Of a stretch of DNA of 64,000 nucleotides, positions 53,450 through 62,900 are shown piece after piece. The stretch is from Chelydra serpentina. Lineage: Eukaryota; Chordata; Testudines; Chelydridae. Made by a program: the position numbers and the translations under genes. Where the stretch lies: NCBI GenBank assembly GCA_037349315.1, contig JBAIAC010000269.1:111354-175353 (forward strand). Direction: 5' to 3'. Positions within the stretch are counted from its first letter, which is position 1. The number at the start of each line of letters is the position of its first letter. The notes under the pieces were generated by a model. That model was not told where the DNA came from. It saw only the letters and a list, made by a program, of their open reading frames with translations, and did no database searches.

Positions 53450-53520
53450 AGGTCCCACCGAGACTTGAACTCGGATTGCAGGATTCAGAGTCCTGAGTGC
53501 TGCCCTTACACCATGGGACC
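53450..53520 (-). tRNA. tRNA-Gln (CUG)
   Basis: Perfect GGTCCCA/TGGGACC acceptor stem, perfect CAGGA/TCCTG stem around CTCTGAA (CTG) and CCGAGTTCAAGTCTCGG. The only CUG Gln gene among six. Confidence 0.93.
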
Positions 53521-53827
53521 AGTGTTGATAAGAGCCTTGGGTTCTTCTAACTTGTGGTATAGAAAAGCCTGGGCGGAAAATTTTTTCCCTCCATTGCTCA
53601 AGGCCTCTCTGGCCAGCCCTGCATTTGCTCAACAAGTCGGCAAGCAGGTGTAGACCCAGAAGTCTTTCTTCCTCCAGACTGTGAGGCCAGTGGGCGTGTG
53701 AGGAAGTTGCCCCTTCAGTCCCAGGCAGTAAATGGCCCTTCCTAGGAAAGCCCAAGTCCTCAAAACGAAAAAGTAACATCAAGGAGGGTACTGAAAAGCT
53801 GCTTCTCAAAGGATACAGTGTCCTGGA

Positions 53828-53893
53828 CACCTGACCAGGGACCTGAACCCTCAGATTAAAAGTCTGAAGCTCTACCAACTGAGCTAGCCAGGC
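53828..53893 (-). pseudogene. tRNA-Lys pseudogene (UUU), 7-nt T-arm deletion
   Basis: The 5' two thirds are intact Lys with CTTTTAA. Seven nucleotides between two GGGT repeats are missing in the variable region and T-stem, which removes the T-arm. Confidence 0.8.
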
Positions 53894-54989
53894 TCAGATG
53901 ACCGAAATGCAATTTTGGTGCCAAAGAGAGTCAAGGAAAAGAGGGCCGGAAACAATACAGAAAACTTGCTACTCTGGCTCCCTTAGCAGCCCTAGCCCCA
54001 GCCTGCTCCTCCATCCGGTGCCCTGAGGCCTTCTTCTTTTTCTAGTTAAATCTCAGATCCAGGAGAAAACACTTTGGGGTGTGGCTCCACTCCTCCCCCT
54101 CCCTCACGCCGGCAAACAGCTGTTCGGCGGCAGGGAGAGGGAGAGCGAGGGGGAGGGGCGAGTACATGGCTGGGGGAAGAGTCAGGGGAGGAGCTTGGCT
54201 GCCGGCGAATCCTGCCCTGCTGCAGCAGGAATCCCAGGAGCCGCGGCAGCACGAAGCTTCGGAATATGGGCCCGGCACCATGGTAAATCGGTACTGATGG
54301 TATCTGGGCCAATCCTGCATTGAGAGCACCCGCTAACGTCCCTGTGTGCTCACGAGAAACCTGCAGGAACCGATACCAAAGCCTGAACACGAAACACAAC
54401 TGCTCCCACTTCCACAGTAACACCCTTTCCCTGCCCTCAATCTGACACCAGCAGAACGGAATCAAGGCCCATCCACATCCCAGATCCCAGCCCACGCCCG
54501 GCTCCCCTCTGCTGCTGACTCACGATGTTTTCCCACCATGGCCAGACGTTTAATGGCCACAGAACCCCGGAGAGCCACTGCTGCGGGGACCTGCCTTCGT
54601 CGCTGAAGATGCTCCTCACAGCAGCTCTGCCAAAGGGGATACGATGCTGTGGCATTGATTAGGCGCAGAGTGTCCAGTCATCCGAAGAGTCGGTGTCTTT
54701 CTTTGCGGTTGCCCCGCCATTCCCCTCGGGCCTGACCTGCCCTCCAGCCCAGCCTCCTGCTGACACTTGAAACATAATAGTTTTAGTTTTCTTTCAGGAG
54801 GAAAAATTAAAAAATTCATCTGGGGTCCACCTGAATTATTCTATTGGTTTGGCTAACTAGTAAGAAAAACAACAAATGATTTGCACAGCTCCAGTTGTAT
54901 AAACGGTCCACATTGGAAACATGCCTAATTTCTGCTCTGAGGGTCTAGAAAAGTGTCATTTGTTTGATATGTGTTGAGGGAAAGTTTCT
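53894..54989. other. Intergenic
   Basis: 53930-54070 is shared Lys-module upstream flank (TTGCTACTCTGGCTCCCTTA). 54080-54290 is GC-rich with AGGGAGAGGGAGAGCGAGGG. No gene is supported. Confidence 0.5.
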
Positions 54990-55047
54990 TTCCTTCAGCA
55001 GGAATCAAACCCAGGTACTGGCAGTTCTGTATTCTAACCACTAAGGA
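54990..55047 (-). pseudogene. tRNA-like remnant (Glu/Gly type)
   Basis: Minus strand shows TAGTGGTTAGAATAC and CTGGGTTTGATTCCTG with a possible TCCTTAG/TGAAGGA acceptor stem. The D-arm is truncated, so identity is uncertain. Confidence 0.45.
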
Positions 55048-55785
55048 GGTGATCGCTTGTCACCAATCTCTAAAATATTCATCTTGAGTCAACCTCAAAT
55101 ATTATTGTTGTTATAATGTTGGTTTGGGTAGGTAGCAAGCAAAAAATTAAATTATTTGCACAGGTCTCTTTGTATAAAATGGTATAAAAACTGGGATTTA
55201 AGGTGCACGGTGGGAATATGCCCATATTATGCTATGAGTCACTGGACAGAGCTTTGATTTTCAGTCTCGAGACACCTTCCCAGCATCCTGAAATCTAAGC
55301 GGGCAGCTGAAGGAACCACACACCTGCTCAAGGTACTGCTGATGCTCTAGAAGGGAGACAGAGAAGAAAAAAGATCAATCCACAGTGACACTAATGAGCA
55401 TGAATAGTCAATGAGCTTTGTATGTAGCTTCTTAGTCAGTTGTGAACCTTCCTATCATTCTCCCTTTGAAATGATGATGATGATGATGATGTACACTTGA
55501 CTTTCTATCCCAGTGTGCCATGGACTTCTACAGGTTGCATTAGCCAATCCAACCATTCGGCACTTGCAGATGGGTACCTCTGTATTGTGCCTGATTCTTG
55601 TACAACTATAAAAGGCTGGTAGATGCAGATACTTTCCCCTCTTCTTAACCAGCAATAATATGAGCCCAGCCCCAGGCTAGGGCTGGGAAGAGAGAGAAAG
55701 AGCAGTAGGTTTTCCCTATTGTTTCCTGCTTCCTTTTTCTTGCATAGCTTCTCCTTCACACCAACATGCTTTATTAATTTCATGA
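55048..55785. other. Intergenic with (ATG)7 microsatellite
   Basis: A trinucleotide repeat lies at 55471-55491. The last 100 bp are Lys-module upstream flank. Nothing else is recognised. Confidence 0.5.
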
Positions 55786-55858
55786 GCCTGGCTAGCTCAG
55801 TTGGTAGAGCATCAGACTTTTAATCTGAGGGTCCAGGGTTCAAGTCCCTGGTCAGGTG
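55786..55858 (+). tRNA. tRNA-Lys (UUU)
   Basis: Complete Lys gene: GCCTGGCTAGCTCAGTTGGT, perfect TCAGA/TCTGA stem around CTTTTAA, perfect CAGGG/CCCTG T stem. No Gln partner follows, unlike the other Lys loci of this family. Confidence 0.95.
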
Positions 55859-56756
55859 AGTAACTATTAATTAACATCTTAAAAATTCTGTCTCTCGGGA
55901 GTCCTCTTTGATGTTACTTTTTCTCCTCAGGATTTTGCCTTTCCTAAGAAGGGCCTTTTTGTGTGGGGGATTGAAGGGGCAACTTCCTGACCTCCCCTCT
56001 GTCCCCGCAGGCTGGAGGAATAAAGGCCTCTGGGCAGATAGCAGGTCCCTCCCAGGTGGCTGCGTTCTCACCTGGTGGAGGTGGAAGCTCGGTCTCCTTG
56101 CCTCTGTTGCTGCCTTCCCGTGAAGGTGCTGATCCGGCTGCCCTGTCTGACGCCGGATGGGAGGAATGTTTGGAGCTTTGGCTTCTTATTGCGGGCTCCC
56201 TCCTACAGCAGAGCGAGGTGGGCTCTGTGGGGAGCCTCTCCCAGGCAGAAGGTATCTGGGTGTTGCCAGTCCCTGCCAGGCTTGGGTCCAGCCCAGCGCT
56301 GAGGCCTGAAGTCTCAGGAGACCGGGGGAGGAGAGAGCAGAATTGGTGGAGCTGGGGAGTGGAGTGCCAGGAGCCGCTCACCCCGCCTTGAGAGCACTTG
56401 TGGGGACTGAGCTGTCTTTGGGTAGGGGAGTGATGGGACCCCAGGGGATGGGGACAACAGTCTGGGGTCTCATTCACCCAGGCAAGGAAACACCCCTATG
56501 GGGTGGGGGGGCAGATCACTGACCCAGTGACTACGGGACATGTTGGTGAGCCCCAAATCCTGAATTAATATGGCAGATCCAGACACAGACTAACACGGCT
56601 CCCCCTCTGATACTTTCAATAACTCTGTTATCAGTGCCTGGGAGTGTAATTGAAACCACAGGAACAGCCAGACTGGGCTAGACCGAAGGCCCATCTAGTT
56701 CTGTATCTTTTCTTCTCACAGTAGCCAATATCAGGTGCCCCAAAAGGGACACACCA
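55859..56756. other. Intergenic, diverged Lys-module tail
   Basis: 55920-56000 retains weak similarity to the Lys-Gln spacer (TTGCCTTTCCTAAGAAGGGCC). 56560-56610 includes GATCCAGACACAGACTAACACGG. No gene is supported. Confidence 0.45.
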
Positions 56757-57216
56757 AAGCACCACTGGGAGTCAAACCCAGGATCTCCTGTTTACAAGAC
56801 AGGGGCTTTAACCAGCTAAGACATTGTAAAAGTCATAATCAGTCAGCAGCCATGGTAATCAAAAACCACTAGGTGGAAGTAGACGCCTCGCCTACGCAAA
56901 ACCTTGCATTTTTACAGTTGTCCTTCGCCTACACAAAAATAATGTTTTCCAGCTAAAATAGTTATTTCTATACCAGTTTTTACTAACCAAATAGCAAACA
57001 TCCAAGGTCTAGCATGCACCAATCAAATGTTAACACACCAGGGCTTTGTCTAAATGTGTATAAAAGACCTGTAATTTCTATGTTAATTAAAGTCCTGTCA
57101 CTTGGTACAGACTTCCCTTATTTTGCAAAATAAAGTATTTCTCTTTCCTTATCCCTGTCTGGATGTTATTGGCTCTCAGCTAGGCAAACCCAATATTTCG
57201 GTAACAACATGGTGCC
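56757..57216 (-). pseudogene. tRNA-Thr (UGU) gene split by a solo LTR
   Basis: The minus-strand Thr body (loop CTTGTAA, TGT; T-arm CTGGGTTTGACTCCCAG) lies at 56757-56824. Its first six acceptor bases (GGCACC) lie 382 bp away at 57211-57216. Between them sits a complete LTR, flanked on both sides by ACAT (56821-56824, 57207-57210). The insertion therefore hit tRNA positions 7-10. The 3' acceptor strand reads TGGTGCT. Confidence 0.88.
56825..57206 (+). mobile_element. Solo LTR (382 bp) inside tRNA-Thr
   Basis: Runs from TGTAAAAGTC to TTTCGGTAACA. It has CCAATCAAA, TATAAAAG and AATAAAG motifs in promoter-to-polyadenylation order, typical of an LTR. A perfect 4-bp target duplication ACAT flanks it. 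A 400-bp relative lies at 59085. Confidence 0.88.
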
Positions 57217-57224
57217 TGGCTCTG

Positions 57225-57610
57225 GCTAAGTCAGGGTATCTGCCCACACCTGACTTCCTTCCAACCCGCCTCCCCCGCCCCCATTGTTCCACTGACCAGG
57301 AGCCGCGCGAGGTAACCCCACACCCCAACCGTGTGCCCCAATCCCCTCCCTGAGACTTGAGTTCCCCAAACCAGGAGCCCTTTCCTGCACCCCAAGACCC
57401 TCATACCTGGCCGCACACCAGAGCCTGAACCCCCAGCCAAGAGCCCTGATCCCCTCCCACACCCCAACCCCCTGCCCCAGCCTAGAGCCCCCCTCACACC
57501 CTGAACCCCTCATTCTCTGCCCCACCCTGCAGCCTTCACCCTGCACCCCAACCCCCTGCCCCAGCCTAGAGCCCCCCTCACACTCTGAACCCCTCATTCT
57601 CTGCCCCACT
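57225..57610 (-). repeat. G-rich dispersed repeat (inverted copy of 12005-12290)
   Basis: C-rich on plus (ACCCCAACCCCCTGCCCCAG). Its left edge continues the Thr-module flank shared with 12541-12580. Confidence 0.65.
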
Positions 57611-57639
57611 TCTCTCTACTTGGCTATTTCTAAGTGATT

Positions 57640-58400
57640 AGGCCAGCTCAGGGAGCGTGTTAACAGCTGTTACTGCGCATGCTCAGTGCTAGTGCCAGGG
57701 AGCCGGGAGAACAAAGCCCAGAGCCCGGGGGCGGGGCAGCTCCTGGGGGCGGGGCTCTGGCAGAGAGAGGGGGCGTGGCAGCTCCTGAGGGCGGGGAAGC
57801 TCCTGGGGGCGGGGCTCTGGCTCCATTGTGAGCCGAGGGGCGGGGCAGCTCTTGGGGGCGGGGCTCTGGCACAGCCCGGGGGCGGGGCAGCTCCTGGGGG
57901 GTGGGGCTCTGGCACAGCCCGGGGGCGGGGCAGCTCCTGGGGGCGGGGCTCTGGCACAGCGCGGGGGCGGGGCAGCGCCTGGGGGCGGGGCTCTGGCACA
58001 GCCCGGGGGCGGGGCAGCTCCTGGGGGCGGGGCTCTGGCACAGGCTGGGGGCGGGCAGCGCCTGGGGGCGGGGCTCTGGCACAGGCCGGGGGCGGGGCAG
58101 CGCCTGGGGGCGGGGCTCTGGCTCCATTGGGAGCCGGTGGCGGGGCTGAGCAGCGGCTCCTGGGGGGGTCCCGTGTTTGCCGGCAGCGCTGGAGCCGCCG
58201 GGGCGATCGCGGAGCTGCTGGGCTCAGCTGCAGCCGGGCTCGGCCCCGGCCCCGCCGGGACCCGGGTGGGGACAGAGCCTGGGGCCGGGGGGTTCCCCTG
58301 TGTGGGGCCGGGGGCGACGGGGGGACGAGCCGGAGCTGCGGGCGGGGGAAGGACAGTGGGACACGTGGGGGGTGGAGCGTCCCCTGGGAGCCAGGAAAGT
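57640..58400 (+). promoter_or_regulatory. CpG island with NRF1-like site and GC-box array
   Basis: TGCGCATGC at 57674 resembles an NRF1 half-to-full site. It is followed by nine or so 43-bp units each with two GGGGCGGGG Sp1-type boxes (57725-58130), then CpG-rich unrepeated sequence to 58400. This is what a TATA-less housekeeping or KRAB-zinc-finger promoter looks like. No first exon can be assigned and direction is unknown. Confidence 0.6.
57725..58130 (+). repeat. 43-bp GC-box minisatellite
   Basis: Units built of GGGGGCGGGGCTCTGGCACA and GGGGGCGGGGCAGCTCCT recur about nine times. Long open frames on both strands here are products of the repeat. Confidence 0.92.
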
Positions 58401-58420
58401 CCGGGGGGGGGGCAGAAAGT

Positions 58421-58456
58421 GTCTGTGTGTGTGTGTGTCAGTGTGTGTGTGTGTCC
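58421..58456 (+). repeat. (GT)n microsatellite
   Basis: Two GT runs of seven to eight units separated by CA. Confidence 0.9.
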
Positions 58457-59084
58457 GCGCTCTATTTGCATCCTTGTGCCACGTCCCTCTCACACACTGA
58501 TCACAATTCTCTCTCCGCTTCTTCCCCTTTGCTCTCCCCTCACCACATGTGGCTACACAAATCCCACAATGACGGACTCTCCCGTCTCTTCTTTTGCCCC
58601 ATTTCCTCCATCAGTCTGCAACGGCCATTTAAATTCTCCCCAGATTTGGGATGTTTCCCCCCCCTCAGTTTATCTGCAGCCCTTTGTCCTCGTTCGGGTG
58701 GGGAATTGCTGCCCCGAATCACTCCCCAAAGGGGGTCGGAGTTGGGGGGGCTGTTTGGGGAGCCCCGAGACGTGGCTGCCTCAGGGGTGGCGATGGGGCG
58801 GCTGTTCTGTGCCAGCAACAGGGCTTGGCCGGGGCCCAGGAGGGAACAGGAGGAGCCGGTGTCCCCTATGGAGCCTGCCCAGCCCCTTTGCTTCTGCTCC
58901 TTTCTAGCGTTTCCTTCACAGACTTTATTACTGGGGAGGCTGGAAAATGTCTCTGGGCTCAGCCCCGGCAGCAGGGGCCAGGTCCCCACTGTAGTACAGA
59001 GATGAAGTGTTTCCCCAGCATGGCAGAATGTCGGGTGTCTGTCTTCAGGTAAAGGGCCTGGGGGAATCGTGATGTGAAATGCAC
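58457..59084. other. Downstream of CpG island, no exon assignable
   Basis: Several short frames are open, but none shows a known domain. A GT-AG intron between island and 59050 (GCAGGTAAAG-like CAGGTAAAGG at 59047) is possible but unproved. Confidence 0.4.
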
Positions 59085-59484
59085 TGTGAAAGTCATAAGC
59101 TATGGTGAACCCCCTTAACAGCCAGCAGCTGTGGCAACCAGAGGCCACTAGGTGGAAGTAGATGCCTCGCCTACACAAGACCTTGCATATTTACAGTTGT
59201 CCTTCGCTTACACAAGAATTGTGTTTTTCAGCTGAGATAGCTATCCTAAACCAGTTTTTACTGACCAGATAGCAGACATCCGAGGTCTAGCATGCACCAA
59301 TCAAATGTTAACACACCAGGGCTTTGTCTAAGTGTGTATAAAAGACCTGTAATTTCTGTGTTAATTGAAGTCCTGTCACTTGGCACAGACTTCCCTTATT
59401 TTGCAGAATAAAGTTATTTTCTTTCCTTATCCCTGTCTGGCTGTTATTGGCTCTCAGCTAGGCGGACCCGATATTTCGGTAACA
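59085..59484 (+). mobile_element. Solo LTR (400 bp), same family as 56825
   Basis: TGTGAAAGTC to TTTCGGTAACA with CCAATCAAA, TATAAAAG and AATAAAG. No target duplication is evident. Confidence 0.82.
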
Positions 59485-59487
59485 GAT

Positions 59488-59862
59488 CTTTTTCCTGATT
59501 AGTTGTAGCTAAATTAGCCCCCATCATATTCTATGTATAGTTGGGGTTATTTTTTCCAATGTGCATTACTTTACATTTAGCCACATTAAATGTCATTTGC
59601 CATTTTATTGCCCAATCATTTAGTTTTGTGAGATCTTTTTGTAGTTCTTCACAGTCTGCTTTGGTCTTAACTATCTTGAGCAGCTTAGTATCATCTGCAA
59701 ACTTTGCCACCACACTGTTTACCCCTTCTTCCAAATCATTTATGAATAAGTCGAATAGGATTGGTCCTAGGACTGACCCTTGGGGAACACCACTAGTTAC
59801 CCCTCTCCATTGTGAACATTTACCATTTATTCCTACCCTTCGGTCTCTCATTGTACCATAAG
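59488..59862 (-). mobile_element. CR1 LINE fragment with RT C-terminal part
   Basis: A 106-codon minus-strand frame shows the CR1 reverse transcriptase motifs SGVPQGSVLGPILFDLFIND and FADDTKL (the active-site box). It is truncated at both ends. Confidence 0.92.
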
Positions 59863-59904
59863 GGGAGATGGTTGCTTTAAAGGAAGGAGAAGATTAAATG
59901 CATT

Positions 59905-59986
59905 CGATGAGGATGGGATTCAAACCCATGCATGCAAAGCACAATGGATTAGCAGTCCATCACCTTAACCACTCGGCCACCTCATC
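59905..59986 (-). tRNA. tRNA-Ser (GCU)
   Basis: Complete 82-nt gene: GATGAGG/CCTCATC acceptor stem, ATGGA/TCCAT stem around CTGCTAA (GCT), long variable arm and TGGGTTTGAATCCCA. The 3' end matches the primer-binding site at 5198. Confidence 0.93.
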
Positions 59987-61489
59987 TGAGCTGTGAAAAA
60001 AAGGACAGGAGAAGAAATCTAAGGCCAGCAGAGATAGGGACAATCAGGAGTTTTTAAATACTAAGTGTAAGCAGGGTCTGGATGAGCTCCCGCCTCACAT
60101 CTAGTGATGAGCTGGGGAAATAGTTCAGGACCAGACCGTGTTTGCCCAGACACCCCTACTTGGCCTGGGAATGCAGCATGATGGGGCCGCTTTGCCAAAG
60201 GAACCAGTTCTGGCTGGTGTTGGGTTACAAATCACTGTAGCATTGAGTGGAATGAAATGTTATTCTCCTTCCTGTCTGAGTGAAGGGCGGCAGAACATAC
60301 CGAGTCCGTCCTGATGGAGGGGCGAGGTGGGTGAGAAATACCTTTTATTGCACTGCATTGAAGTGATTGAGGACGTCACCCTAATCCAGTGGTCCCCAAA
60401 CTTTTCACACTGTGCCCTCTTGTCCGTGTCTGCGGCCCCTCGGAAGCCGCGGTTGAGAACCGGGGCTGGGAGCAGGGCCATGGCTTCCTAGGGAGAGGGG
60501 AGCAGACAGGGGTAAGGGGAACGAGGCTGGGCCAGGAGCCAGGGGCCCAGGCTGAGGGTAGGGTGGGGGAAGAGCTGGGGCAGACGAGGGCTGAGTGGGG
60601 CTCCCTCCGTGCCCTCAATGTGGGATCATAACCCCGACATGGGGGCCGTAGCTGGGAGGAAGGGTCCTGCCATCTAGAGCCTGAGGTCATGGGGCCACCG
60701 CCAGAGCAAGTGTCCGACCGGTGGCATCCCTGCACCACAGCCAGGGCCTGGGACATGTGAGGGGGAGACTGTGAACGTCCCGTCTGTCCCAGAGACGCTG
60801 TTTGCGATATCCCTGAGCCACAGAACGAGGTGACGTGTTTCCCTTGAACCGTTCCCGTTTTCCTTATGGTTTAAATCGATTGCTCTTTAATCCATTGGAT
60901 TTGCTTGAAGCACATGCAACGATCAGTGGGTCAGGGAAGCATCCAGAGCAGAGAGAGAACCCCAGAGTGGGGACACCCCAGCCCCTGTTCTAAGTGACCA
61001 CAACAAGACTGGGGGTCGAGCCCCCCAGGAATCCTGGGCCCAGCCTTGTCGGGGTCACGAGGACTCTGCCACACAGGAGAGTAGACAGAGAGTCCTCGAG
61101 GTCAGGCTGCCTCTGGGTGAGGGAGTGGGAGTGAGGACTCAGGGCCTTTCTCTAGCCCATTCCACCGGGGTCGTGGATAAGCCAGGAAAGTTTGCTACAC
61201 AAGCAGGACCATAACCCCCTTTACACTGGCACTCTGTCCTCATCGCTTCTCTCCCTCTCTCCCCTCGGGTCTCTCAGCACCTGGCCCCACAGCGCTTCCT
61301 GCCAGCCCCAGACTGCGCTGTCTGGGTCTGCTCCTGTGGGTGTGAGCCTCCCTCCTGACTCCTAAGGACTCAGCAGGAGCAAGGGGCCTGTCCAGGAAAT
61401 GGCCAGGGCTTCTGGGAACCCGGGGGTGGCTCTGGACACCACCAGGGATCATTTGGCTCCCGGCACACAAGGCAACTTAAAAAGTTGAG
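59987..61489. other. Gene-poor stretch with hAT-like end
   Basis: CAGTGGTCCCCAAACTTTT at 60389 is the typical terminus of a hAT-type repeat and GGTTGAGAACC follows at 60450. The rest shows no supported gene. Confidence 0.5.
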
Positions 61490-61555
61490 TGCCCAGACAT
61501 GGGGCTTGAACCCCCGACTAAGAGCTTGATGCTCTACTGACTGAGCTAGCCCAGT
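61490..61555 (-). pseudogene. tRNA-Lys pseudogene (CUU)
   Basis: TAGCTCAGTCAGTAGAGCAT and GCTCTTAG mark Lys-CUU. About seven bases of the anticodon stem and variable region are missing. Confidence 0.78.
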
Positions 61556-61930
61556 TCAGCGAGTGTAGTTACCTGATGTAACTATAAAAGCATCCAGGTA
61601 AAAGAAACACAAAAAAAGTCCCAGGAGCCCTTCCTCTTTTTCTCCATGGCCACAGCCCATCAGCAGGATTCCTCCTCCTCCTCCTCCCTCCTGTGCCCCA
61701 GTGCCACTAAATCTCCGCACCTAGACAGCCGGTCCGGCCTCTGCCCCCCAATACCCCATGCTTAAGCCTCCCAACCAAATCCTGCCCCTGGCTCCATAGA
61801 ACTGAGTCTCACATCTCGCTGGGAACTCAACTCCTTGTGCCCAGAGTGTCTCTGCCCCCTCCGAAGATGACCCGAGAAACACAGTGTCCATGTTCTCTAA
61901 AGAAGTGGCTTGGAGAAACTTTTCCCATGT
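61556..61930. other. Intergenic, nothing recognised
   Basis: Contains a short CTCCTC run at 61674. No gene. Confidence 0.4.
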
Positions 61931-62003
61931 GACCGTGTGGCCTAATAGATCAGGCGTCTGACTTTGGATCAGACAATTGAGGGTTTGAGTCCCTTCACAG
62001 TTA
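61931..62003 (+). tRNA. tRNA-Arg body with UUG anticodon
   Basis: Sequence follows vertebrate tRNA-Arg-UCG: GACCGTGTGGCCTAATAGAT and GAGGGTTTGAGTCCCTT. The loop is CTTTGGA, giving TTG (Gln) where Arg has TCG. A single C-to-T change explains it. The anticodon stem is perfect; acceptor pair 4-69 is lost. Confidence 0.75.
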
Positions 62004-62275
62004 TACTTTATTCACTTTCCGCTTTGTCCTGAACGTCCGGCTTTCTTCAGTGCTGGATCTCTTCTTGGCCGCTCTGGCTTCAGCTACAGCCCCAGGAAGG
62101 AGGTTGTCAGGGTTCCCTCCGAACTCTGGGGTACTGTCATGGGCACCTGCATGAAAGACCCCCGAAGCTTATTTTTACCAGCTTAGGATAAAAACTTCCC
62201 CAAGGCACAAATCCCTTTTGTCCTTGAACGGGACGCTGCCACCACCAAGTGATTTAAACAAACATTCAGGGAGGG

Positions 62276-62700
62276 TGTAACGAAGTGGGACTGTTCCTAA
62301 TGTTTCCTCTGAATACTGTGTGGGTGCCTCAGTTTCCCCTATGCCTCAGTTTCCCCTCTGCATTTCTTAAGTCTCTAGGTGGTGGGATAAGGGGTGTGAT
62401 TGTTGCAAAGCCCTAGAGGGCCAGTGTGATGACACAGAATGGCCGACACGCTGTCTCCTGGCAACTGCTGGCCTGGGCCCTGCAAAGGTGCCGGCTGAAG
62501 GGGTTGGGGAACAAAGGGATCAGGTGATCTCCTGGCCCGGGAAGGAGACAAAGGCAGAGGAGGGGCTGGAGAGTTCGGAGCTGGCTGGGCACATGGAGGG
62601 AGGTCCAGATGGGCTCTGGCCTCTCCACCCCCCAAGATGGACCTGACTGAGGGGTCCTGGTCTCTGTACCTACAAGCTCTGGTTTAGAGTCCGCCTGTGC
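62276..62700 (+). mobile_element. LTR fragment related to 29697/48368 LTRs
   Basis: TGTAACGAAGTGGGACTG, GTGTGGGTGCCTCAGTTTCC and GATCAGGTGATCTCCTGGCC are shared with the LTR of the 4.76-kb element. The right end is lost. Confidence 0.72.
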
Positions 62701-62744
62701 GGACTTGCTGCGGTGAAGAAGGGGTTACTGAATGCTCCGGGGTC

Positions 62745-62900
62745 AGACCCAGGAAGGTGGAAGCTGGGGAAGCTTCTTGCCCTGGAGACAGTCGGCTCAG
62801 CGAGGAGGCTCCTCCAGAGTCCTGACTGGCTTCGTAGGGAGCAGTTTCAGAGAATCGCCCGGGGACTCTGTGACAGGGGCACCGGCAGAGCAGTGACTGG
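62745..62900 (+). repeat. Copy of KRAB-gene intron segment (see 47700)
   Basis: GAAGCTGGGGAAGCTTCTTG through CTGGCTTCGTAGGGAGCAGT match 47740-47860 in reverse. Confidence 0.85.

Noticed and set aside
57686..59005. Open frames of 439 and 359 codons across the GC-box array
   Set aside because: They consist of translated 43-bp repeats (GAGQLLGAGLWH type) open in several frames and strands at once, with no domain. They are by-products of stop-free GC-rich repeat DNA.
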